The notes beneath the pieces are model-generated. The model did no database searches and had not been told where the DNA came from. It was given only the letters and a program-made list of their open reading frames with translations. Shown here piece after piece: positions 23,137 to 34,253 of a DNA stretch of 64,000 nucleotides. The translations under genes and the position numbers were made by a program. Each line of letters opens with the position of its first letter. Position 1 is the stretch's first letter. The DNA comes from Garcia nutans (lineage: Eukaryota > Streptophyta > Magnoliopsida > Malpighiales > Euphorbiaceae): positions 11,180,501 through 11,244,500 of the forward strand of contig CANTUV010000062.1 in the NCBI GenBank assembly GCA_947685225.1, read 5' to 3'.

Positions 23137-25560
23137 GTATCTGTAAGCCTTTTATGCTACATCCAAGGTGCTTGTTTTAAGCCATAAAGAGACCATTTAA
23201 GCAAACATATATGATCCTTTTGTTCTGGGTCAATAAAGCCTAGAGGTCAAGCCATATAAACTTCTTTTTCTAAGAACCATGCAAGAAAGCATTAGAGATG
23301 TTAATTTGAGTAACTTTCCAATATGCCCAAGAAAAACAATAGAAAGAAGAAGTCAAATGGTAGCATGCTTTATAATAGGATTAGAGGTTTCAAAAAAAGT
23401 TAATCAATACAGGATGCTAAGTATACCCTTTAGCAACCAAAAGGGTTTTATGCCTCTCAATTGGATCATCAGGTTTTCTTTTGGTTTTGTAAACCCATTT
23501 ACACACAATAAGATTCCACTTACGTTTAAGAGGAACCAACTGCCATATACCATTTTTCATGAATCCATTATATTCATTTTACATTACTTTGTACTAATGA
23601 GAGTACTTTGCAGCTTAAGAGTAAGATGTTGAAATAGCTATTGAAGTAAATGTTGCATTAAATAAGGCTAGAATCTTTAGTTTTAAATTCCCAGTTTAAG
23701 CTTTAGTAACCATGTGATGGCAGCGACCATTATTGGTATCTAGGTGTGGACTTTGAATTGTGCATGAGAGTTGTATGGTCAGCATTAAGCATGCTGACAT
23801 GCTGTGGACTAGAGATAGATGCACTCTAAGAAGTGTGAACAAAATTAGGCATGTCCACTTCTTATAGACTAGAGTAAGAGGCACCTACAGATGTATATTT
23901 ATAATTAGATATGCTCATGTCTTATAGATTAGAGGCAGATGTCCCCACAAATGTGTTTTTAGAATTAGGCGTGCTCACATATTGTGGACTAGGGGCAAAT
24001 GCATCCTCAATAGTATGTCCAGAGTTAGACGTGCCCATGTCTTGTTGACCAAATATAGGCATGCTCACTTCTCCAAGCATAGAATTGGGGAGCGCTAAAG
24101 CACAAGGATGAATGTCCAGAATTCAAATGCTCAGTCATAGAAACCAAGTCAGAATATGGCAAGTCACAAATAGGGGGTGGATCAAACATGAAAGATGCAG
24201 TGGCACATCTATCAGCACCCTTGGTAAAAGGAAATACTTGTTCATCAAACACAATATAGTGTGAAATATAAAATTTATTGGATTGGATATCAAAATAATT
24301 ATAGCTTTTGTGAGTTCTACAATAAACTAGAAAAATACATGGATGAGATCGAGGCAACAAATTATTAATGGAATAAGGACGCAGCCACGGATAACATAAA
24401 CAATCAAAATTTTAAAGACTAGTAAATTATGGCTTATAATTAAATAATTTTTCAAAAGGAGATATATTACACAAAATAAGAGTGGTAAGCAATTTATATC
24501 ATAAAAGATCTAAGTCAAATACATTTGTCCAAATTTTATAGAGAATAGAAGCATGATATAGAAGAGTCCTATCATTTTCTATAATCTGTATATATTTCTT
24601 TCAATACAACCATTTTGTCCAAGGGTGTATGAGTATGAAACACGTTGAGATATTCTATTGTCACAAAAATATTGAAAGATATTAGACATGAAAGATATGA
24701 AAATAGGGGGTGGATCAGACATGAAAGATATAGTGGTACATTTATCACCACGCTTAGTAAAAGGAAATACCTGTTCATCAAACACAATATAGTGTTAAAT
24801 ATAAAAATTTATCTAATTGGATATCAAAATAATTATAGCTTTTGTGAGTTCTACTATAGCCTAGAAAATACATGGATGAGATCAAGGCAACAATTATTAA
24901 TGGAATAAGGACGTAGCCACGGATAACATAAACAATCAAAATTTAAAGACCAGTAAAGTATGGCTTATAATTAAATAATTTTTCAAAAGGAGATATATTA
25001 CACAAAATAAGAGTGGTAAGCAATTTATAGTATAAAAGAGCTAAGTCAAATACATTCATTCAAGTTTTATAGAGAATAGAAGCATGATATAGAAGGGCCC
25101 TATCAGTTTCTATATATAATGTGTTTATATTTCTTTCAATACAACCATTTTGTCCAAGGGTGTATGAGCATGAAACACATTGAGATATTCTATTGTCATG
25201 AAGATATTGAGATAAATCTTGAAATTCACCACCCCAATTGAATTGAGAAACTTTAATTGGTCATCCACAAAAATTTTAAACTGGAAATTGTTTTAAAATA
25301 CAGAGAACTTTATATTTAAGAAGCAAAAAATAAATCCAAGTATATTTAAAGTAATGATTGTAAAAAATAACATAATAATGAAATCTATCGTTAGAGATAA
25401 CAGGAGAAGGTCTCCATAAATTTGAACAAATCATATCCAAAGGTCCAGTAACTGACAAAGAGGATAAACGAAAAGAAAGTTTATGACTTTTGGATAAAAA
25501 ACAAGATTGACACAAGGAATTATAATTATTAGAGCCTAAAATTAATTAATGATTGATTGC
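23137..25560 (-). pseudogene. Copia B, integrase and start of reverse transcriptase
   Basis: Reading on the minus strand from 25515, CQSCFLSKSHKL and PLDMICSNLWRPSPV mark the pre-integrase and integrase start. CIFLVYCRTHKSYNYFD and FDEQVFPF (24350-24240) mark the integrase C-terminal part. WNLIVCKWVYKTKRKPD and GFIDPEQKDHIC (23500-23170) mark RT. Many stops and frameshifts are present. A 534-bp tandem duplication lies within. RT continues at 13563 beyond Tat element A. Confidence 0.85.
24174..25240. repeat. tandem duplication of about 534 bp inside Copia B
   Basis: Copies start at about 24174 and 24708 with GGGGGTGGATCA. Both continue through the FDEQVFPF segment to GTCCAAGGGTGTATGAG and the bases TATTCTATTGTCA. 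The copies have since diverged by several percent. Confidence 0.88.
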
Positions 25561-27835
25561 TCTTCAAATAGTTGATGCATTTATATATTCTAACCGCACG
25601 TGCTATGTGAAGAGAGAAGCTAAATAAATTTGGGCAGAAGAACTCTTGGATACTATGGAGAATGAATATAAACAACCTTCACTCTTACTTTGGTACATGA
25701 TATGCTTCATTTTCAAGTCCATAATAAAAAAAATTTGTTAGGGAAAAATTCCAAAAAAAAAAAAAAACACTTGGTTCAATCATGCAAAAAACTTAATAAA
25801 CAATAAATTTTATATAACACTTGAAACACATAAAATATTATGAAGAGAAAATTTATAATTATTAAAAAATATTTATAAAGATAAAATAAAAAAAATAATT
25901 ATAGGCTCTAAAATTTATTCTGAATACATAAAATTTTGTCATTAATTGAATTAAGTATTGTGTGTAAATTATTTCAAACATTAAAAAGACAAAATGGTTA
26001 GAATTTAATTAAATAGAATTCAAAAGTGTAACTTCTTACACTAAGAAGACAAAATTGATTATGATATGTTGCCCTAATTACAAGATAATATAATAATCAA
26101 ACTATTTCATGAAACTATTTTAGGAAGGATTCCTTATTATTCCAAAAGTATAGTAGCTATGGTACAATTTTAATCTATTTTGGGTGTAATAAATATCCTA
26201 TTATGCTCTCAAATTGATGAAAAATCTTTATTGGGTCAAATATTTTAATTACATAGAAGTTGAGTTCAGATCTTATGAGGATTTTATTTTAAATTTTTAA
26301 TTTTAAAAATATTCATTAAAGAGATAGTTTTAAAATTTTGAAAATTATAAACTTTAAAAAGAAATTAAAGAAGTAATATAACATATAATTTGTTGTTTTT
26401 ATAGCATGAAATGTTAAATATCATTAAGAAAACAAGGGATTACATACTGCTATAAATCAAGATACAAAAAGATGCAGAAACCAAACAACTATTATCTTGT
26501 CTCTAAAAGCATAGAAGCTAAAGCAAAACATCACCAAAACACACATGCCAGATGAGAAGAGATACAAGGCCAATATCTATAGCAAGAAACAAAGTCTTGG
26601 AAATGCTTACAAACATGCTTAATCTCACAAGAAAAATGATAGAATCCTTAACAGAATAAACACTCCAAACATTCTCATATAATGAACAGAATGAAGGAAT
26701 AAGAGATCAGATATTCTGAAACGGGACAGAGGAGGCAATAGCTCAGAAAAAACATGGGGAATGAGTTTAATAAAAAAAACATGAAGCTCAAAGAAACCAC
26801 CTTTCTCAAACATGAAGAACAGAGTAACAAAATAAAACGAGAGCTTTTGCAGAATATCCAGAGAAGCCAAAAGTTGAATGGCATACTTCTCAAGAGAAAA
26901 GGATAACCTTGAGGTGCCAAAATGAACATTTGAAGCTAAGCAAATAGATAATTAAAAATAATAAATAATAATAATAAAATTAATTATCAACTATAAAAAT
27001 AATTATGTTTAATTATTGGAATTAATTATTTATAAAAAATAAATTATTGATAAAAAAATAAATTTAATATTAATTTTAATTAAAATTAAAATTAATTTTT
27101 ATTTAAAAATATTTTAATTATTTTTATAACTATATGGTACCATCAAACTAATTTAGCAGTGAAAAGTGGTCATGGGTCAAATGCAAATATGAAACTATGA
27201 TAGTTTTAATGATAGCTTATGCAATAATGAGACATAAAAACACCACTTGGTTATTCTTTGTCAGGCCGATGCGGGACAATTTCCACTTTGCTTTTTGGCT
27301 GTGCTAAGCTAGCAGCTCATGTGAACTGTGACATAAATTACGTATATGCATTAACTACTCTTAAAATTCTTTATTAAATCAAAATTAAAAATTTACACTA
27401 CATACATAAGTGATAATATTTTTTAATTTTTTTAAAAAAAATTTAAAATTTCTCTCACTTAAATCAATTATTAACACTTAATTTTTCATTTTTATTGGAC
27501 ACTTACAATGTAGTTTTAGCATGAAGGATATGCCTGGTGTACTACTGATATCCAACTATGTATAGGAACATGGATTTGATCTCCTTTAAAAAATAAACCT
27601 TTGATCTGCTTTAAAAAATAAACCCACTCTTTAATAAATCAAACAAAACACTGATCATGTTATCACTCTGGCTGGAATGAGAAGGATTATTAGAAGAAAA
27701 TAGCTCTCCGTTCATGTTATTTATTTAGTTCTTTGATGTCCCAAAAACAATCATATCCACATCACTATTCACAAATAATTTAGTCAAACTAATAGCAATT
27801 ACACCATAATAACTCCTACTCCTATCTCAAACAGA
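25561..27835. other. AT-rich spacer beside the host gene
   Basis: No gene is recognised. 26940-27130 is low-complexity AT. The stretch 26440-26945 has more balanced composition than its surroundings and could be a decayed gene or element fragment; its minus-strand ORFs are hydrophobic and match nothing I know. Confidence 0.5.
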
Positions 27836-28160
27836 GCCTAAAACATATGAATAATGCCATCAAGTCCTAACACAAAATTTGAAACTTGTCTTTCAACTAT
27901 TAACTGAATTCTAAATTAACATCCCAACACTGGGGCATGATCCATTACAAAAAACCAAAACCAAAACTACTCAAACTATAATGCAATTACAACTTCATTA
28001 TAGCTTTGAATGTGTCCTATTCCCAACTCAAACAGAGCCAAAGGACACGAATAATGCCACAAGTCCTACAGAATTTCTAGCACAAAATTTGAAATTAGTC
28101 CTTCAAGTATCACTGAATTATAAATTAAAACCCCTACACTGGGGCATGATCCATTACATA
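27836..28160. repeat. tandem duplication in the 3' flank of the NIPP1-like gene
   Basis: The phrase ACTGGGGCATGATCCATTAC ends both copies (27930 and 28138). Both also share AACAGAGCC, AATAATGCCA and CACAAAATTTGAAA in the same order, at a spacing of about 200 bp. The proximal copy lies just past the predicted stop codon, in the likely 3' UTR. Confidence 0.8.
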
Positions 28161-28308
28161 GATAAATCCCTGACCGATTACAAAAAGGAAAAAAAAAAAA
28201 GAAAAATTCTCATTTACAAAATTACCAAAGGCAACTTTTCCACTGGCCGCTGCTCTCTAAATCACAACCTAAAGAACAAAATAACAGCTTGCTTCCAACT
28301 CCATTCAA

Positions 28309-30420
28309 TTAGTCACCAAATAAATCATCATCATTATCATCATCGTACACACTCAAATTACTTCCTAGTTCTCCACTGGAAGTACCAATAGCCTTTTCTT
28401 GTGCATCTTTAATAGGAGGATCCAGTTTACCACCAGAAGTAACAGAAGGATAAGCCCAGGAAGAACCCACTTTGCCAGAAAATCCTTCTCCATAAAGGTC
28501 CTCATGTGACCCACTTTTGGGACGAGTTTTGACCTTATTCAAGACTTCTTGCAGTTTATTAGTCACACCTGTTTGGGAAGCACTATTTTCTTCAGTTGAG
28601 AACTGTTCCTTACCTTTGGATATTACTGTAGTCTGTACAAGGGATTCATATTTCCCAACAAGACTTCCTTCTTTTACACCTATTGGACCTGGTTCTGTTT
28701 CTACATCTGCACCATCTGAAATCCCAACAACTTCAACCAGTTCTCCCCCAACTAGATCCCTGAAAGACACTTTTGCTTTCCTGATTCTCTTTGTGGCTTT
28801 GCTCGATTCCAGGCTTTCATCTCTCGTTCTTGATGAGGTAATAGATTTCCTAGATTTGGACACTAAATCTGGGTTGCTAAGACCATAACGATTTAGAATA
28901 GTATTATAAGCTACAACAGCTTCTTCATCAGATGGATCAGGAGGTGGTGGTAAATTAATCTCTGAAGGTGGTGGAGGGCACGGGAAAAGAGCTGCATCAT
29001 TCTTTCTCAAGATGTATGTTCGGGTTGATGCAGCAAACCGCAAAGATTGGCCTACTTCAAGCTCAACAGGAGTATCTTTGGTCAACCGCTCATTTGCCAC
29101 AAACGTACCATGTGAAGACCCCAAATCAATTACAAAAATGCTGCAAAAGTAAGAAAATACAGGTTACAAAGGACCTTTGAACTTAACACATTGCACGGAA
29201 TTTCAAGAGTACGGAATGAAAAGTTATTGGAGATGTGAAGGAAGAAAACTGAATTAAATGTAATATGAGTTAATTAACCTTGTTTATTTGGGAGTTCTTA
29301 ACAGGAGGTTAACAGACACAAAGCGATTAAGAATCTAAGCATTCCACCCTCTAACCCCCCAACTGAAGTAAAAAAAAAGTGAGCATTTGAAAACAATCAA
29401 TAAAGCTTTAACCTTCATTATTAATCAATAAACCTTTAACCTCCATCTACTCTCATTTACATGACAAAAAACCTGCAACAAGATTAAGAGGTGAACCTCA
29501 ATTTATATTGCACCCTTTAACTCCCTTAACCAACTCCTATGCAGTTCCTAGAAAAGCTAAATTATATGTGATTCAGAGCAAGAATCTTCTCCAAGTCTTG
29601 ACAACCGAAAATGTAAATGGCAACATCACTAGTGATTGTGATGGATAAGGCCACTCGGGAAGCTTTTAGACAGTCTTAAAATCTTATCAATTGTCAATTG
29701 ACTCAATTCTGATCGCCCAAAAGATTAAAACCTCCTATTTAGAACTGTAACTTAACTCTTGATTATGTGCAAACAATCTGTCATATCATGAACAGATGCC
29801 TTAAATATCCAAACTTATGATAGATGTCTAAAAATAATTGTTATGTTCTTTACCAGGCTGCTAACTCGGCAAAATAATTACAAAATTCAGCAGCAAATAC
29901 TCAATTATAAGACCAAGTAAGCAACATTACTGAAAATTGAGGCAAGATCTAACCTTCCATTTTTGTGAGGAATGACAGCAGCATGTTGGCGTGAAACAGA
30001 CTGATGATCAAGGACAAAATCACATGTATGAGATTGCCTCCCAAATACGTGCCTTCTTCTATCAAGATTAATCCGATCAAAAGCCTCACCGTCCTTCAGA
30101 ACCTCAAGATAATGAACTCCTGATCGAGGCTCAATTGCCCAATCTGGTGGCTGCCAATTTGACTGCCCTCCTCCAACCTGGGTTATCTGTTGAGTCTGCC
30201 CCACCAATGACCCTGCCTCAGGTGCCACTGGTTTTTGAGGTACATATGATTGATGTTGATATTGAGTTTGTGTCTGAGATTGCAAATATTGAATTGAGGA
30301 ATGGGTAATTGTTTTAGTATCTTGTTGAATAGCCGTTTTGGGAGCTGAATTGACAGTGACTGAGAAGGGTTCTGAGGATTGAGCCTTTTTAAATCGTTCA
30401 AGACCCGCTCTACCGTACAT
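28309..30420 (-). CDS. NIPP1: FHA-domain protein, NIPP1 (nuclear inhibitor of protein phosphatase 1) homologue
   Basis: Two coding exons, 30420-29954 and 29140-28309, join across an 813-bp GT-AG intron to give 432 residues. The start MYGRAGLERFKKAQ is the usual one for plant members. Residues about 103-202 form an FHA phosphopeptide-binding domain (VFGRQ, SVSRQHAAV, LGSSHGTFVAN); the intron splits it after residue 155. After a proline-rich link comes RKAKVSFRDL (about 276-285). Its KVSF fits the RVxF motif that docks protein phosphatase 1. YESLVQTTV about 40 residues later matches the second contact segment of NIPP1. The C-terminus is acidic (DDDNDDDLFGD). Animal NIPP1 holds PP1 in the nucleus and acts in splicing; that role is inferred here. 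The gene looks intact and is the only probable host gene in the window. Confidence 0.93.
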
Positions 30421-31080
30421 TCTCTGTTCTTTACACTCAAATAAGGCTTCTCAAAAATCAATACTATAATGAGGGCTTAGTTTGCATGGTTTAAGCAAGA
30501 CGCAATCTACAAGCTCAGGAAACACACCACCCTCCAATCTGAAACCCTAATTTCAGATACAAAAGCAAATTCAGCTTAACTCACTTATAAACAAATACAA
30601 AAATTTTCATACTAAGACAGTGATATTGAACTTCAAAGGTTCGCTTATCAATCTAAATACCCATACTTGACTAGCATTTCTGGAAATCAAATCCAACCCA
30701 AAAAACAAAAAGAAGCAAAGAGTATGGATCCAAAAGAAGTAAACCCACTTTACAATTCCACATATATAATTTATTCTGCCCCATCGTTTGGTTGCCGAGA
30801 AAAGAAGAGAAAATTAAAACCCAACAGGATGAAGATGATCCATCAAATGAAAGTAAAAAAAAAAAGAAAAGAAAAAAAAAAGCCCCCATATTAGGAAAGC
30901 AAGAAACAATTGGTTTAATGAAATATTGGGATCTAAATATAAAGAGAAGAGAAAGAATTAATTACCTGAGAGCCGTTTCTCTGATTATTCAAATTTTGAG
31001 GATTCGTTGAGACAAAGAACACGAAGGTGAAGCAGAAAAGCTGCGTCTCAGGCGCATTGTAGGTTCTTCTATCTAAGTGG
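30421..31080 (-). promoter_or_regulatory. 5' UTR with a probable leader intron
   Basis: On the minus strand a donor CTCAG|GTAATT lies at 30966/30965. A plausible acceptor GGGTTTCAG lies at 30539, leaving a short noncoding exon upstream and 118 bases before the ATG. Another possible acceptor is near 30508. The segment contains a telo-box (AAACCCTAA complement near 30543), which is common near starts of plant housekeeping genes. The exact transcription start is not visible. Confidence 0.5.
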
Positions 31081-33629
31081 CAATAGTCGCCCCATTTGTA
31101 TACCACAATGCCGCTCGTATCCTTGTCTTTTTCAAATTTAATGTATTTAATTTCATACATTTTAATTGATTCTTTTTTTCCCTCAGTGAAAATTTGCCCA
31201 AGTGAATCAATTAATTAATATATCAATCAACATTCAATATATTATATAAAAAATGTTCTAAATTTTTTTTCAATATTATGTATTTCTTTCAAGATGTATA
31301 TTCATGTAAATTCATCTCATATTCTTTTATGGTGTCTTGTCTCCATGATAAATTTTTGTTCTCTATATTATCTTTGAACAAGTGTGCATTATTAACCTAA
31401 GAACTATATTGCGTTTATACCGCAAATGGATGAAATTTTGCTAGAGAAGGTGGACACAATTTCAGTTGACTAAAGAGGAGGAGGAAGGCCTGATTGTTGA
31501 GGAAATCTTTATAACACAAACCATGAATAATTGAAAGTGGTGTTTGGTGGGACGATTTCTTACAAATAAAGAAGTGAATGTTCAGGCTGTGAAAAAACAC
31601 ACTAGTCTCTACATGGAGACCAACTAAAGGTGTCTGTATAAGGGACACGCCACCAAACATTTTTTCTTTTCCAATTTTCTTTTGACTTGGGTTCGAATAG
31701 AGTTCGTTATCAGAGATGTACAATGGATATTCAATAACCATCTTATTTGCCTAAGGACTAACAATCTTGGCCTTTAATTGTGCGAGGCATGTCAAAATAT
31801 TGTAGTCCCTTAATTGAAATGTGCTAATCCTAACTTCTAATCTAAACTGCTATGTAAAATCCTAAAAAGAACCTGAAATGGAATAAAGTCCTTAAGCTCC
31901 CCTTTACGATTCATTTGAATTCCTCAAGAATACAAACTATATACTAGTATGAAATATGTTAATCAATAGTTAACAAACATATATTCACAAGGTAAAAAAC
32001 ACTTAAACATGCTTATGAGGATTAAAGCATACTAGTAGACTAATGTGCAATTGAAGAACAACTAAAACAAATTATGCCTCAAAGGGAACAGAACAATTAC
32101 CAAAACTTTTGAAGATAAACTTAATAAACCTTTGTATGAATGAAGAATAGCCAAAATAAATTATGTCTTAGGAGGGATAAAATAATTACAGATTGGCAAA
32201 TTTGTGTGTAAATGAAGAACAACCAAAACAAATTATATACCTAGAGACATGGCTAGCTATTTTAATGGACAAACAATGAATTCACAGAATGATAATGACT
32301 AAAATCTAATTTAAAGGGAAATAAATGCATACTTTAGTCTAAGAATATGATTAACACATGCTTCTGGAAAAGGAGTATTTAGCTAGGATTTGCTTCTGTG
32401 TTTTTCTAAGTATCAATTATTTTCCTTCTCAATTCATGGCCTCCTTTTATCCATCCTCTTTCTTATTTTTTTGGGCAATGGCAAGAACCTATGTTCTCCT
32501 CATTCTCCATGATTCCTTTCTTTCATCATTTTTTTTGTTGGTTGGCGAGTGGTTTGTTGATGTAACCTTTGGACTTGATTGTGTGCGAATTGCTTTTCAC
32601 ATTCTCCACTTTCTTTGGCTTTATTTTCCTCGGACATGTTTCCTCAGTAGGTTGTTCCTCAACAAACTTGTTTCCATATCCCTCAGTCTATTTAATTCCT
32701 CAATCCTTCAATTAATGATTTGGGGTTGAGCCCAACATTTTTCTTAGTGCAAACACATATCTTATTGACCCATGATCACATATTGGGGACTAGCCTTGTA
32801 GAATACCCTTGCACACAATTGAGATTTGAATTCAAGTTAATGACCTCCCCTTAGGGTTCATGGTGGAGAAAATTAAGACATAGATATAGAATTTTATAAG
32901 TAGGTTCCTTAAAAAAGATTGAAGCAGCTTTTATAGCATATGAAGAATGTTTATGAAAAAATGTTATAGTAGACATTAGAACATTAAACAGAGGTAGTAA
33001 GAAAAAAAAAGTAGGAAGGAGTGGTAGTGGGTGTCTCTCAAGTATGAAAACCTCCTCATGTTTTGCTATTACTATAACTTCTTAAGACATTTGGAGAGGT
33101 TTTGTAGCAAACCATATGAGCTAAAATAAAAAAAAATATATGGAGAAATGATAGGGGTCATGGCTCCAAGCTTCAAATATAAAGGCAAGGGAATAGGAAT
33201 GAAGAAAAGTGGCTACATGAATCACTACCAGTAATTGGAGGGAGAGGCTCAGTCAACGGTGGCAATGTTGAAAATGGAAAGAATGTAGATGGTAGCAAAG
33301 ATTCAATACAATCAAAATGTGACCCATGATTATAGCCATAACTATAAAAGGAAAAGGAGGTAAAGAGGGAGGTAATTGTAGGATGCATATTCTAGAAAGT
33401 GATGAGTGGAATTTAGTTGCAAGAAATAAGGAATATGAGTTAGAAGTGTTCACATTAGAAGGGGTTATTATTCAAGATATTAAACGACAACATGTTGAGG
33501 GTGGAGAGAAAAGTAAGGGAAGATCTCAAATTAGACCAACCATAACTCAAACCCATTCAAATTTAATGGCTTAAAAAACTTGTATCAGATAAGCATTGCT
33601 TAGTAAGCTTGCTAATACCCATGTACTCA
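31081..33629. other. spacer upstream of the host gene, no recognised gene
   Basis: 31081-31400 is probably promoter. Around 32045-32240 a phrase like GAAGAACAACYAAAACAAATTA recurs three times at about 80-bp spacing, with decay. 33170-33600 has a purine-rich plus-strand ORF (33326-33574) just before the LINE endonuclease and may be a remnant of the same LINE. No other content is recognised. Confidence 0.45.
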
Positions 33630-34253
33630 CTATCATTGGCTGGATAACCCACATACAATATAGGACTTAGTGGACATTGTGTCTAAAAAAAGGTCCAAGT
33701 TGATGTTTCTAATGGAGACTTTGGCTAATAGTGAGAAAATTATAGAGGTTAAATGACAGCTACATTTTGATGGGATGTTTATTGTTTAGAGCTCTAATCA
33801 TGGGGATGGACTAACACTTATTTGGGAAGAAAAATCATCAATCAGCCTCCTGAGCTATTCTTTGACATAAATCAATGTTAGGATTCACTTGAATAGGATG
33901 AAGGAGTGGCATTTTTAAAGCATGTAAGAATCAAGTACGAAAAATAAGTGATCTAAGTCATAGGATCTGCTAAGAATCATTAGGGATAAGTCAAGCTTAC
34001 CATGATATATTTTGGGGGATTCAACAAACACTTATCTCAATCAAAGAATAAGGAAGGGGCAATGCACCCAGATCATTTAATCCAAGTGCATGTTTGCTAA
34101 TGTTATCCAAGAGTGTGGCTTAGTTGATCTTGGAATGCTAGGCTAACCATTCACCCAAAAGCAAGGTAGGGGCATAATTGCATAGGTAGAGGAGAGGTTA
34201 GATCATGCCCTAACCTAAACAAGGCCAAAATAATTTTGATATACTTTCTTTTT
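33630..34253 (+). pseudogene. LINE (L1-type) remnant, endonuclease domain
   Basis: The plus strand reads KLMFLMETL, then DGLTLIWEE, SLLSYS, and ECGLVDLGMLG, FTQKQGRG, ERLDHAL. These are in the order seen in the AP-endonuclease of plant L1 elements, with stops and frameshifts. FLMET carries the catalytic glutamate. The reading breaks just after ERLDHALT and resumes at 56906, so the nested block was inserted into it. Confidence 0.75.

Noticed and set aside
26625..26929. Overlapping hydrophobic minus-strand ORFs
   Set aside because: Both frames look equally protein-like because of T-rich composition; no family resemblance.
28517..28888. 123-codon plus-strand ORF
   Set aside because: It is the complement of the NIPP1-like second exon, which has clear domain content on the minus strand.
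31415..31741. 108-codon minus-strand ORF upstream of the host gene
   Set aside because: No motif, no codon-use support, and no conserved neighbours.
32358..32729. 123-codon hydrophobic plus-strand ORF with membrane-like stretches
   Set aside because: T-rich low-complexity coding, no recognisable motif, no splice or promoter context; probably chance.
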